From Strongylocentrotus purpuratus (taxonomy: Eukaryota; Echinodermata; Echinoidea; Camarodonta; Strongylocentrotidae): a stretch of DNA of 64,000 bases. Positions within the stretch are counted from its first letter, which is position 1. Every line of letters starts with the position of its first letter. Of the stretch, positions 41,101-55,800 are shown piece by piece. The translations under genes and the position numbers were made by a program. The notes beneath the pieces were generated by a model. The model did no database searches. It saw only the letters and a list, made by a program, of their open reading frames with translations, and had not been told where the DNA came from. The stretch covers positions 4,424,905-4,488,904 of the forward strand of contig NW_022145599.1 in the NCBI RefSeq assembly GCF_000002235.5, read 5' to 3'.

Positions 41101-44100
41101 GGGCGCTATATAAAAGCGGAATATTGTTATTATTATAAACACATTGTTTTTATGCATGTATACAAGAACAAAAATCACAACTATTTAGGTATGCAATATT
41201 AACCTGTCTTTGTCATCAATCAATCTGTCATAGAAGACTCGATAGATCTCATGAATCCAAAGCCGAATGAGCTTGTCCTTGTCATCCTCCTTCATGACTG
41301 TCGATGGAACGAGAAGCACTCCACGGATCACACGGGCAAAGTCACGAAGGTTGAACACATAGTGAGACTTGGAAGGTGTCGGTAGGAAGTTTGTGATGGC
41401 TTCTTTGTACACACCCAGAGTGGCTTGAACCATGATCTGTTGGGAACATAGATCAAGATTTGAATATGATTCGTTCTTGGGTGTTATTTATTAGGATGAT
41501 ACTAGCCGGTTTATCATTTTATTGTCTTTCAGGAGAGAACAATGTTTTGATTTTTGTATCTGACCCTAACATCAACATTATGCACGACTTATTCAGAATG
41601 CTAAAATTGAATCAATGAAATACTTGACTTATAGAAAAGGTAAAACCTTTCATTGTGGTCTTTTGTTAGTGTCACATCACACAAGTAATGCTTACAACCA
41701 CAATTATATGATCGTCTTTAATAAGGTATTCTGCATCCTCATGGTGCATGCCTCACATCATCAATATCCCACAAATAATGTATTTCATATTAATGTTTCA
41801 TGCCAGGTACTTCTTGGAAAAAATAGAAGAAACTATTATGCCTGAGGGCTTGATATTTTCCTCTGTCACCTATTAGTATGAAATTATGTACAATGAAATG
41901 AAAACAATGATGTACATTTAACCTGTAAAGAGAGTATTTTTTGTATGTAGACAACCTACTTGACCAGGCCCCTGTGGCCTTTATAAGTTTCTCCTTTATT
42001 CTCAATTTCACATTACCTAACTTAATTATGAATTTATTATGGCATACTTGATTAGATATTATATCTATATCTCTTTTGTGTAAGATCACAATGTCTCTAT
42101 TTTTATGTATTTCACTGTATATCTGTTTTTTAAACCGGAAAATAGAAATAAACGAAGAAACAAACATTCACCTTTCCAAGTCGGGCGAAAGCGCCATCGA
42201 AGCCTTGAGCGAAATGCCAGTCACCGATAGATGTGAAGATCTTGACCATAGTCTCATCGTCAAACGAGTCGATGGAGATGATGTTATAATGTCTTGTGAA
42301 GCGACCGGTGATGTGATTCCTACCTCCCCCAGGGGGTCCCATTGCAGAGAGGAGAAGCTGAAAGACAGGTTGAATGGATTTTGTTCAAATTCTGAGGGGC
42401 TTCTCAATAGAAAATTATCTTATATAACTGTTATTTTGGTTTCACAAAAACAAGTTTGATCTCTGACTGAAGTATCAGTGATAATTGTCATGGTGGATAC
42501 AGAATTGTAGGTAAAGCTTTCAGGGTTACACCATGTAATTCTTACAAAGAAATAAGATAATGATGTGCAAATTACCATGAAGGCTTACATTATAAATTGT
42601 CAATACACAAATTTACGAAATATATTCTATAATTAACCATAAATTTATTTCACAGAAACAAGTTCTTTCAGCTGACACTTCCAATCATCAATCCTGAATT
42701 ATTCCACAATTATTATAAGACTTCCTATGAAAAAAAAAAAAAGTTTATCACTATAATCCTGAAACCTCTTTCTGTTTAACTGTTACAGATTTAGAGGTGC
42801 ACCACACCATATACAGTGATACCTGTATACAAAGACCACTCAGAGGAGACAAGAAAAGTGGTATTTGTAGGAAGGTGGTCTTTAAGTACAGGTTCCATTA
42901 GTACAGGTTTCAATAAGAAACTATTATCAAGGAAAACAAAAAATTAGGTCTTTCAATACAACTGGTCGCTACGACTGTACATTCTCTATGTCAAATGAAG
43001 TGGGTTCTCCATATTCACGGTAACTTTCTTATAAATATGCCTCTATATTAGAAGAGCCTGCGCTATGTACTATACAGATTTTAATGCGATTTGAATGAGT
43101 ATACTCACTGCATCAACGATCTCCAGCTTGGACGTATCCTTCTTGTCATACCAATGCTTGTGATCGATCCACTGTCTGAGTAATTCAATGGGTGGCTGAG
43201 CTCCGTAGATCTCTTTAGCTGGCATGTTAAGATCATCTACAAACACAACACACTTCTTACCCATGGGTGGACCGTATACTCCTTTGCGACGCCTGTCAAG
43301 AAACAAAAAAAAACAACATCAATTTACTGAGATATTTTTGGAAACATTTTGCAATTGCGAACAATAGCCACTTCCGAGTATCAATAGATAATTGTTCACT
43401 GTTGATCACAAGAGCAGTCACTAAAAGAGAGTCCCAAATAGGCTGAGCCAGCTGGTTAACTGCTGTTTAGATGATATCAAACATCTCATTGCAAATTAAA
43501 TCTGACTTTATGGTATTTAACATGCTCACAATGAAAAACAAATGGTCCTCTTAATACATGTACATAATAATGCCTTCACATACATACCATTTAGCCAAGA
43601 AATAAATGTACCATGCGTTTTAATTTGCCTTTTAGAACGGCAAGAGTTCTGTGGTCGATCAACTGCTTAATAGCTTTCGAAAACAGGTGAAAAATCAAAC
43701 GTGCACAATCCTGAAAGAAATTATCGCAACATAATTACATGATATTGAGATAGTCTTAACATGAGGAGATTTTGAAATGTCTTTCTTACCTGTCAAGTTT
43801 GGACATGATGATGTCTTGTGTCTGGTTTGCTGAGGTTCTGGCTGAGAAGTTGATGGTATTGGCAACATACCTGAAGAAAAGAAAAAGTCAAATCTTTCAA
43901 TCAGAATCAATTAGAAGCACTAAATCCAAATCAAGGGTTATTCGTTAATAAATTCTTCCCTATTGACACTTTCTCAGATAGATTAAAAAACTTAAGTTAT
44001 CTGGGAACTTATAGACAAGAAATAAAACTCTCTTATAATCTGCATTCTATCTTACCATTCAAAATAACAATCGAATGGATCAATTTAAACTGTATTATAA

Positions 44101-46808
44101 ATTCTCTCCCATCGCCTTTTTGGAGCCAGAAGGTTCGATGGTCTGGTGGGATGGTTTGTTTTACCCTGGGTACCTGGCAATTGCTTAATTAATAATAACT
44201 GCAGATCCCTCAGGAAGAACAGCGGATGCTGATGGGGTTTCCCTGGGTATCATTAACGAGCCATAACTCAGGTTCTTACCTATCCTTTGGCATGCCAATG
44301 AGTTGATCATTGGCGATGGCTGATTTTCCCGTACCGGTAGGACCCACAAAGAGAAGCGGTACCTCATGAGAGATATAGGCGTCCATGAAGAAGATCTGAC
44401 GAACCGTCTCGTTGGTTTGGATGATCAAATCACTCACCTACACAAAACAAAAAATGAACCACAGTAAAATAACAGTGATTCCCTATTGAAATATTTCCAT
44501 TGAGATGGTCATATCTCAGCCAATACCTAACAAAATTCAATTGGTTTTGGAAATGTGGAAAAAAAAGATTATGCTCTTTCGGAAAATGAAGTTCAAATTG
44601 AGAAATTCTAAAAGATACTCTATAGTAAATACTAGATTCTGGGACAACTTTTGCTCTTTGCCAATTAAATGCAATCATTTCAGTAGCTAAAACAGTTATT
44701 GTAATTTGTTACTGATGATAATTTTTTAGAAAAAGGGCCCAGCTGGTGTAACACTGTCCAACTTACCTTAGCTCCGGCTGGAATATCAATTTTGGACTTG
44801 TCTAGGTATGTCATCCAATCATTCCATTGACCGCTGGCAGCCTTATGGAAGTAGTAGTCATATATCAACCCTCTCTCGGGGAACGAATTGCTCTGAAAAG
44901 TTAAACAAAACAGACAAATATATATATACAGTGAAATCCATCAGACTCTATAAAGACTGCCCAAGGTAGACAAGAAAAGTGGTCTTTATAGGCAGATGGT
45001 CTTTATGTGCAGGTTCCTTACATGTGTTAATGAAAAACTATTTGTTAAGGGAAACAAAACATGTGGTCTTTGTAGACAGGTGGTCCCTAAAGACTGTACA
45101 TGAAATGGAAATATCACATACATAGAGTCATAGTGAATCTATGAAAACAAATAATTAAGATTACTTTCGTATTCACATCCTCTATGTGTCCATTGTATGA
45201 CTCTCAACTTTTGCTATAACCTCCTTTTCATTTTTATTTCACACTGCCAACTTTGTTGCATTGTTTATATCAATCCAACTGAGGCTGATATTGCTTTCAT
45301 CTCTTTTGTCCAAGAACACAAATGTTACTTGTATTCATTTCTATCATTATTATAACTGCCTCATCCCTCACCCCCTCCCTCTCTCTCCCTCTCTCTCTAT
45401 CTCTCTCTCTTTAACTATCTCTCTCTCTCTCTAACTCTCTCTCTCTCTCTCTCTCTTTCTCCTCTCTTTCACTATCTCTCTGACTCATCAAATCCCTCTC
45501 CATCTCTCTCTCTCTTCACCTACCTTGGTGATCTTGATACTCTTTGGTTTTGGATGATCCGGGTGCGTTCCGCTGATGAGGAGACGGAAGAACTGATCAA
45601 ACTTCTTCCTGCTGTCTCCCTTCATGGTCCCACCGATGCTCCACACCACGCAGAACAGGAACAGACCCTGAAGCCACAGAGTGATCTGAAAGAGATTAAA
45701 CAAATAAACAATCCAGATTAATTAGTTTATCTCTATTTGTAATTAGTACTTTCAATACCCAAGGTCTCAAGCTTGAATGATGTAAACATTTTAAACCCTG
45801 AGAGTTAATCATAGACAAGAACCCAATGAAACAGCCCATCTTGTAAGTAGTGATCAAGTAGACTTTCTATCAAGTAACCGATGAAGGAAGAAGAGTGACC
45901 AGGGGAGTGTTTCACAAAGACTAAGATTGGCTTGAAGTTGGACTTAACTATGGCAGGCAGTTCATGCCATTGTTTGCTCTCACTGTTATGATCTTTAGAT
46001 AATATTTTTTCCTTCAATAATGAACTATCAAAAAATGTGAATTCTGTAGATTTGTGACCATGATTTGTACGTCCCTTGAGAAACCAATGTCAGTAAACGG
46101 TGAGAGAAAACTGTGGCATGAAGGGCCTGCCATAGTTAACTCCAACTAAAAGTTGATCTTAGTCTTTGTGAAACACTCCCCATGTATCTCATCTAACAGA
46201 CATATAGGGTCTCAACAGAGAGAATACAAAATGGATGGGTGATAAACACAGAGATACACCCAATAAAATAAGTTAGATGGGTGATAGGAACTGAAATACT
46301 CTGAAAGATAGACCTACCTGTTGACTACTCATTTCTGAACCTTCTGAGCCAGAAGCAGCTATCTCATCTAAGAGACATGTAAAGAGTCTCATCAGAGAGA
46401 ATGCAAGATGGATCGGCGATGTTTCCACAAACAGCTTGCACTCATGACGCAAGAATTCTAAAGTGGAAAAGATAAACACATTTCAATATTTGAAATACTC
46501 TGAATCGAAACCCAAATATTCTATCATTCTGTATTATACTATAGATATATACATCTATTAGATGCACAACTGCACTTGCAATTTAAAATTTCATAAACAT
46601 TTTGCCAATTCAAACAGATTATAAGAACATAATGTAGCTACTAGACATTGAAATCTGGAGATATTCTGGGCTTTAACAAAAGGTGCTTTCATTCCTAGTA
46701 AGTATTTTATTAATTGCTACATGAAGGGTGAAAAGCCTCATTAAGGACATCCCAGAGGTGGTAGATGAACTTGACAAGTTTCACAAAATAAAAGAATTTT
46801 CTTTTACA

Positions 46809-46845
<37 letters not shown>

Positions 46846-49800
46846 GGAGGGGGTATAATGGCATTTTTTTAAAAGGAAGACATCTCCCACACATAACAAT
46901 GGATAATATATGTTGTTTATACAATTACATATTTTAAGTTCCATCTTTATCACTTGAAATTTTGCTCTTGTTTCCAAAATAACCCGCTATTTCCTAAATA
47001 GCAGGCAAATATGCGCCCATCTTCATCTAGTTTGTGATTAGCGTATCGGTCTGGTGAAGACGCAATTTGGAGCTTCAGGAAAATAGCTGGTTATTTTGCA
47101 ACTTTGGTCTGATAAATGCAGGCCTTTTGGGACAGTGCAGACACCACCAGCAAGACGCTCTTACCTAAGCATGGATCAATGAGCCATTCAAAGAGATCAT
47201 TGACAAGCTCCCTGTGTTCCTCCGTCAGGCAGGCCGGTAGCTCATCCATGTACGAGGCCTTGAGAGGTTTCCAGCCCAGCTGATGAGGCTCCATGAAGAT
47301 CATACCGCAGCGGGACACCGTGGCTGGAGACGCCTGCTCCAGGTCCTCAGCCTCAAAGATGAGGTTCTGCTTGTTGCTCATCTGAACGATCTCACCACTC
47401 ATCAGGCACAGCTGGGATGGATACAAAGAATTAATACAACATTTAGAGGAGGGGTTATAAAGATATGTAGAAGTGTTGTAGTCCAGTGGTTTAAGCACTT
47501 GACTTGGAATTCAAAGGTCGTGCTTCGATCCCGACACGGTACTAATGCCCTTTGGCAAGGCATTAATCTTCATTTGCCACACTCGACCCAGGTGATGTAA
47601 ATGGGTACCTGGCAGGAATGAATTCCTTGAAATACTGGAGCGCTGTATAAATGGCAGCTATAATAGGCTAAAGCCGGGGTAATAATAAGTGCGTCTCGGA
47701 ATAGAATTTCTAGATAGACGGCGCTATATAAATGCCAAACATTATTGATATATGAACAACTACTGGTGCTGTGGTTTGATCCTTATGCATTGCCAATGCC
47801 TTAATACAAAACACATTGTCTGCTAACATCCAGAAGGGAAATAAGTTTTACAGAGTTAATATTGTCAGCAGATAATCTGTCTACAAGTGTTTTCTTAACC
47901 CGCATATAGAAGTGAAATAGAAACAAAAATTCACTTAATTCAGTGAGCAAATGTTGTACTGATGTACATTTGATATATAACCAAATACTCACTATTCCAT
48001 TCCATAATAAAAAGAATTGAACAAATAGAGAACCACAGTACAATTTCCTGGAAAACAAATTATGAGATATAAAGTGTTCAATAGCTTATCTATAACCAAA
48101 ACTAATACTACCGTCACTGCAATGCTTGGTTTTAATTCAACAGAGGCAAACAAAATCGATCCATATGAGCCCTCTGCATGACTCCTCTAATTTCTGAAGA
48201 GTTATTTCTGAGCCAGACAATCAACTTTAATACAGAAGACAAGTTCATACCTTTTTGTTATCATCCAGTACGGTGTTCATGTTTTCAATCCAAACAGCGT
48301 CTACAGGACCATCAAAGACAAGCCACTTCCTATCTTCTGTGGTGGATGCTGCCTGCTCTCTGAAGGAGTTGGCCAGAACACCTACACACACATGGGAACA
48401 TACAATGTAGATGACTCAATGTAAGACCTAGATATACACAGTCATAGTCTACATACCTGTTACCAACCCCATAATTTACTCAATTTCATTGCACCAAGTA
48501 TTCAGGCAATAGCCTAGGCATGATTAAAAAAAAATGTTTTCAACAAGGTTTCTGTGGTTATATTCGATAAATAAAGTATGCGACAATACAAACATAACAT
48601 TGATCCTCACAATCATACAAAATAACTTCATGAATAAAAAAAGTATATCAATGTTTCATTTATCCTTTCTTCACCATCTTCATCATCATCATCATCATAC
48701 TACTCACTAACATCCACTTCATCAGTGTAAGCATCTTTTCTCCTTTGCATCATGTGTCTATTTTCTGTACAATGTTGTTCTTAAATTGTTTAGTTCTGTA
48801 AACATTGTATTTTTAATAAGAGATGTGAATTAAATGAATTTGAGTATGAAAGTATCAATTATTTAAAATGCTTCATCCATTGAGCATAACTGTTAACTTT
48901 TGAAAATAAGAAACAGGCATTCGCACATGCAGCGGCAGTGTAACGGGCAATACGCCGGTAAATCTGTACAAAAAAAGGAAAAACAAATCCGCTGCTCGAA
49001 CATGCGGCCATTCAACGCACGCAATACATGAACCCTCAAATCGCGGCACATGATAAAACAAGCTTAATTGGCTTAGAACTTTATAGAAGGTCTAAGCAAC
49101 AACAAAACAAAAACAACAAAAAAGAAATTGTGAAAAATAAGAATATTCTGAATTTGTAGGTCCTAAAAACCCAGAAAATCTTAATATTCCGGATTATTCG
49201 GAAGGGTTGGCAGGTATGATTGAGGCCTGATACATTAAAATAACCAAAGGTCCTACCGTCTGTCCATTCATGAGACACTGGATCAAAAGCACCATAGAGC
49301 TGCCCCATGGTGATACTCTTAGGGTTGATGATGGTCATGAGAACCTTGAATTCATCCATTAGATTGGCAGCGTGGAGGTCCCCCAAGGAACCTGCCAACA
49401 CCCGGTAGGCGCTGGACTTACCCCCCATAGGGTCACCCACGATCATGAAGCCGTGACGAACCAACATCATCTCATACACCTATACAGAGATACAAAACAT
49501 TATCAAAAGGACATCTTACAAAAGATAGCATAGTTTGAATATTTCAAAGAGCTAAAAAAAGTAATTATGATAATAATCCCAACATTTTCTAGGTAGCTTA
49601 TGAATAAACAATGTCGGACAATGGAATTGGTCAAGCTCACAAACAATGATTTCATTCCCGATATTTCATTCTCTATATTTCATTGTCTATATTTCATTGT
49701 CTATATTTCATTGTCTATATTTCATTGTCTATATTTCATTGTCTATATTTCATTCTCTATATTTTATTGTCTATATTTTATTGTCTATATTTCATTCTCT

Positions 49801-52800
49801 ATATTTCACTTTCAAGTTAGGAATAAAAGTAGTTACTGAAACCGAAGCAGTTTCTGGGTTTAACACCATTAACAATGGAGATCTAGGCAATAAAATTTGA
49901 TGTATATTTCTCTTTCAAAATTATCTTTAAATGGCAAGATATGACGGGTAAAATGAACAGCAACTATGCACAACAAAGGACTTGCACATATTCACTGAGC
50001 TCTGTGTTATATGAGGTGAAGCATATTCCATTTACTTCATTATATAACAAAATTGCCACAGTTTATTGCATCATATTAAAGGGATCCGGTAACTTTGTCT
50101 TAGATCCATTAAAAAAATCCTTGATTTAGCACATGCTGCAATGATAATTATAAACCTTTAGGTCAGTCAGGAACCCCATGAAATTTACAAGCCGATCGCC
50201 CGTCTGATTATCAAGATAGTTATGATTGGAAATGGAAACCAAATTTTATGTTTGCCTAACGGTTTCCATAAAACTATAGTCTATTGGGAAAAACGAGTAT
50301 GGTAACACCGGTCACTCAAAGATTTTTACTTTCTTGAGGCACTTCTGGATCATTATTTTGAAGTGCAATTTTTTGTTAGGGCTTCAATATTACACCATAT
50401 ATCACAGACACTGATAACACGTAGGGCCTTGCATCTCAGATTTAGCATTGTTAAATGATGCCTTTAAAGGTAATAAATGGAAGCTAAGAATAAAGTAGGT
50501 GTGTTGTTACTGTACCTCAATGATCTTGGTGATGAACCATGGTACCGGCTGTAGCTTGAGCTTGGTGATGTTCTCTTTGAGTGCTTCTAAGAAGACCACA
50601 TAGTCAGGCTCTGGAAGGATAGTTCCAGGGAACAGATCACCAATGATGCCTTCAAACAGAGGCACATCCTGTACATCAAACAAAGAAAAGTGATGATTAC
50701 TCCCATTTGATAGAATAACAAACTAGATGGAACTTTGACTGCGCGCAGTCGAAAATGATGCCTCCACCATAGAGCAATTTTACAAACCAAAACAGAAACA
50801 ATTTTTAAAATTCAAGTTTTAAAATTCAAGTTTTATTTTAATCCATCTGTTGGTTTAAATGATAATGCATGCACAAGCTATTCATAGGCATACATAATGA
50901 GCCATGTGACCTTTGACCTTCGACCTGGTGACCTCAAAATCTAATCAGTTTATTGGCTCTGCAAGATACATACATGACTTGAGTTTGATAGTAATCTGTC
51001 TATTGGTTCTCATGGTAATGTGATCACAAGCCATTTGTGGATACATAAAGAGCCCTGTGACCTTTGACCTTGTGACCCCAAATCTAATCAGTTCATTGGC
51101 TGTGTAAGATACATACATGATTTAGGTTTGGCAGGAATCCATCAATCAGTTCTAGAGATAACGCGATCACGAGCCATTTTTGCATACATAATGAGCCCTG
51201 TGACCTTTGACCTTGGATCTCGTGACCCCAAAATCTATTCAGTTTATTGGCTCTGCGAGATACATACATGACCTAAGTTTGGCGGGAATCAATAAATCGG
51301 TTCTTGAGATAACGCGATCACAAGAACGGGACGTACGGACGGACGGACAACCTGAAAACATAATGCCTCCGGCTACTTTGTAGCGGAGGCATAAAACCAT
51401 GATGACCGTTACTAATAGTAATTCTGTACACATATTTATACTACCACAAAGTATTGGCACAAGAATATCTTTTTAAAGTGTACCAACTAACCCCCCCCCC
51501 CCCCAAAAAAAAAAAAAAAAAAAGGAAAAAAAAAAGAAAAAGAAGGTGTACAGCTAGAATGTATAAACTCAACTTCTGTGGATTGCAATGTACTGAACTG
51601 TAATTGTTGTTAGGCTTTACACCATCTTCTGCATGATATCTGATAATATACAAGCATTCTTAGCACTCTGATAAAACTGAAGATAAATCAAATCAACCGA
51701 ATTGGACTGAAAATCAGGGGCCCGTTTCACAAAGCCTTTTTTCAATGACAAATGACAAAATCAGTGTCAAATGTGCTGATAACCAATCAGAAGCAAGGAT
51801 TTCAGTAGATTATAACAAAAACTGTCATTTGTCACTGATGACAAGTTTTGTGAAACGCCCCCCTGAAATGAGATGGTCATACCTGTGCTAAGAACTTTGG
51901 TAGATTGACATCCTTGATGGCCCTCAAGACCAGCACGCTCTCATCTTCATCAGAGTACTTGAGCTTCAGGTTTCCTGCAGCGGTCAGTACGGACTTGACC
52001 GCACGCATCCCGTAGTCGTAGTGATGCTGCGAGGAGAGAAGCTCGGAGCATAGACGATAGGTGGCAACGATCTTTCCTGCCAAGCTACGAGCATCCACAA
52101 AACCCATGGAGTAGAGAGAGATCTCGCCGATCAGGGCGTAGTCGGGCACCATCATAGCAACAGTTCGGAACAGAACCTATATTGCATTTAAAAAAACATA
52201 AATATTACACTACAGGAAATAGCACTTATTTAATACATACTATATGAAAACGTAGATGGACCATCAAGATATACTAGAGATTCTCATACAAGAGGGATTA
52301 TTTTGCTGACAAGTGTTAGCAGAATGATAGAAATATATATTTTACAAGTAAAAAATGAGAATGCCACATGAACCAACCACACAATCAAAGTACATAAATA
52401 AAATCATTGTTCAACCAGGATATTGGTCAAAATGTTTATTTTCATCTCATGACTTTAGATTCATTAGCCATATTGGTTTATTTTGATCTGGTTGGTCTTG
52501 TAGAATAGGACCTACCTTCAAGTTATCAGGAAGATCTGACCGACCAGCGTAGCCAGGGTTCATGGTGATGAACATAGTACAAGTGGGGTTAAGGGTCAAC
52601 TCTGTCCCCTCAAACATGAACTTCTTCTGGAAGGTCTGGATGGCACGTTGGATGCTCTGGATCTGCTGAGCTACCACAGACAACACCTCCAGCTCAATAC
52701 GATTGAACTCATCAAAGCAAGCCCAGGCACCGGCTTGGGCTAGACCCTTGAAGAACTTGCCCATGGCCTTGTAGTCCAGACCATCCGAGCAGTTGAACAC

Positions 52801-55800
52801 CACACACTGGTTTCAAGAATAAAGTGATGAAAACAATCACAATATATAATTTTTTGTAAAAGGCATATCAAGAGATCATGAAACATGGTCTCTATTCCCC
52901 TTCTGGAAATGATCAATCTGACTTTAAGGTCATACTGCTGTTATCAGTGCAATGTACAGTGCAATAATAATCCTACTTGGTACCAGGAGGCAGAGCTGCC
53001 AACATTTGGAAGTACAAATTAGTACTCTGCACCTCCAAAATTAATACTCAGCACCTCCAAAATTAGTATTTTACCATCAAAATTAGTATTTTTCAAGCAG
53101 CCTTCCTTTCACCTATTAAAAACCTATTGATGTCGTAACGCAAGGCAAATGCATACCATAAAGACCATATTTGTGCTGTAATTAGTTTTTTAAAACATAT
53201 TCAATTGTACATGTTGGCCGGGCAAGTAAAATTTCAGAAAAATGTGATACTGTTACGTACAGTCAATAAAAATGTTTGTTCTTTCATTAAAATTTTAAAA
53301 GAAAATTGTAAAAATCAAAGTTTTTGTTGGGATTGAGGGGGTTTACTTGTACATGTTTCTATGCGATTCCGGGGTTTTTATGGGTTTAAAAAAAATTTAT
53401 GTTTTTTTTTTGTTTGAAAAAGTGTATTTTAAAAGGTGATATCGTATTATCATATTCCACTCTTATTATCGTACTAAAAACGATTAAATCGTACTGGTTG
53501 GCACCTCTGAGGAGGGGTGTGTATCAAACTTTTATTCATGTTTATGAAATTTGTGATGCAGTCATGCACAATCACATTTGTTTCTCATAAAGTTTGAAAT
53601 GCTGCCTCAAAATAACAAAAATGTATGGGTTCATTTCAAATCAGGAGAAAGACAAATAAAGGTTAGACTTATTCAGAAGAATGATATCAGCTGAGAATAC
53701 ATTCAAACCATTAGGTTTAGAGACGAACAAAACAATATTTCGCTATGTTACAGACCAATCTTTTTCTTCTTCTACGGAACATGTCAACAGACTTGTTAAT
53801 TAGTCCATGTGGAGACATGGGCAAGGGTCACATGATCATGGACTGAATTGATCTTTCTTTGATATATTTCAACGTTTGGGATTTAAAAGTGTCAGAGGAT
53901 TCGATATTGATGATATGTTCACATGAACTTCACAGAGTTTCACGTAACATTTATCCTGACAAGTATCATACTAACCTGTTTAGCGACAGCTTTGGCCAAA
54001 TCCTTACTGGTCTCTGTCTTTCCCGTACCGGCTGGACCCTCAGGGGCTCCTCCAAGATTCAGCTTCAGGGCACCCATCAAGGTCCTGGTCAACAACAACA
54101 AACACAGAGCAATTCAACGAGGCATGTCGTAGAACATCAGCCGCCTGCAAGAATGCTGTAACTGCCATTAAAGCCACACTGCACTACTTAAGCTACTAGC
54201 GCCCTCTATAGAGCAGACAATGCCTAATCGGTAACCATTGGTCCCCCATATGGTCCCCTTTTTCTAATATTTATTGAGAGCTGATTTGATGAGATAACCA
54301 CCTGTCACTGCATCATGCAGAGAGGTCTAATCCCTCCTGAACAACCTAGTGCAGATAAGCTTTAACAATACATAGGCCTTCTTGTAGACAGCCAGTGAAA
54401 CACTACCTAACTTTCATTTGCCAAATAAATGTCAATTAAAGCATATAAGTGTTGTGTGGGAGGGATAGGGTATCTTGTGTGATAACGCTAAGGCATTTTG
54501 TTGTACATATTGACCTCTTAAATATATCGCAAAGTGCAAAAGCAGTTCAGCTGATTGACATAGAATGTATTCTATTCTGCAGAGTCACTGAATCAGTCTC
54601 ACAAATTCCTTCACTGTATTTGTAAATATCATCTAAAATTACATTTCCGTAAACCACATTGATATCATGTCTATCCAAACATGAGTCGAAACATAAACAC
54701 TAGAGTAATATGAGTAGGCCATTATGCACTGATGTTTACAATGAAAGCGAGACACAAATATACGCTGCATAGAACCATTGAATGGGGTGATTATAAAGAT
54801 AATTGAGAAGATGATTCGAGAGTAATTATTCTGTCAAGTGTTCGGTATCAAAGAGAGATTGAACTCTGATCTTACTAAAACACAAACTCAAGTTACATAG
54901 AAACTTCTGGACAAGAGGATACAAAGAGGTGATAATACTGGTACAGTGAAATCTGTGTATAAAGAATGTTCAATGGAGTTAAGAAAAGTGGTCTTTATCT
55001 ACGTGTAGTCTGAATGTGCAGGTTCTATACAAACTTTCTAATGGTACTTAACATAGCGATGATTATGCCATAAGAGAGATATTATCAATCAAACTTGAGT
55101 TCCAAAAACTTTTGTTGAGGGGCTCATTTAAAGGCATAAAGTCTTTCTATACAGGTGGCCCATAAAGCGAGTCTGACAGCTAGTACTAACCTGTAACACC
55201 GATCAGTGAGCGGAGTGATAACCAGACGTCCTGAGTTACCCAGGTACTCGTATCCATAGGGTAATTCTGTAGTGATCATCTGTACGTTGATGGTTTCACC
55301 GTTGAAGTAGTACCTCAGCTGACTGAGCCAGTTGAAGTCATTCACACTCTGTACACCCATCTCATCAAAGCTCTGTACCAAGTCACGGGCTACGATGGGA
55401 TGGAGAAGAGATATCATTTAGTAAATAACATACCGCACATTGCATCATGTTTTCTTTTGGTGATGATTTCTTTTTCATTCACAAAGTCATATCTCTATTG
55501 GGAAAATTAAAATTTGGTAGTGCACTTCATAATGCTATATGATTCTTTAAAGTGAATGCATTTAGTGTCACACTCCTACTGAATGGGTGCAAGATACCAT
55601 CTGCAAGCCGGAAGGTCGTGGGAACAGTGAGCCCAATGCTGATTTAGTTACACATACATTTTATATGGGATTCAAAGAGATTTCAAAGATTTTAATGAAA
55701 ATTTAAAAATCACCATCTTTCTTAAAGCTAAACTTTAGTACTGGTAATGCGATTGCATTGTGAAAGAAAAGGTGTGGAAAGGATCAGAAAAAGTTGATCA

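Noticed and set aside
49600..49900. Repetitive peptide encoded by the 14-base minisatellite
   Set aside because: All frames look alike because of the period; intronic.
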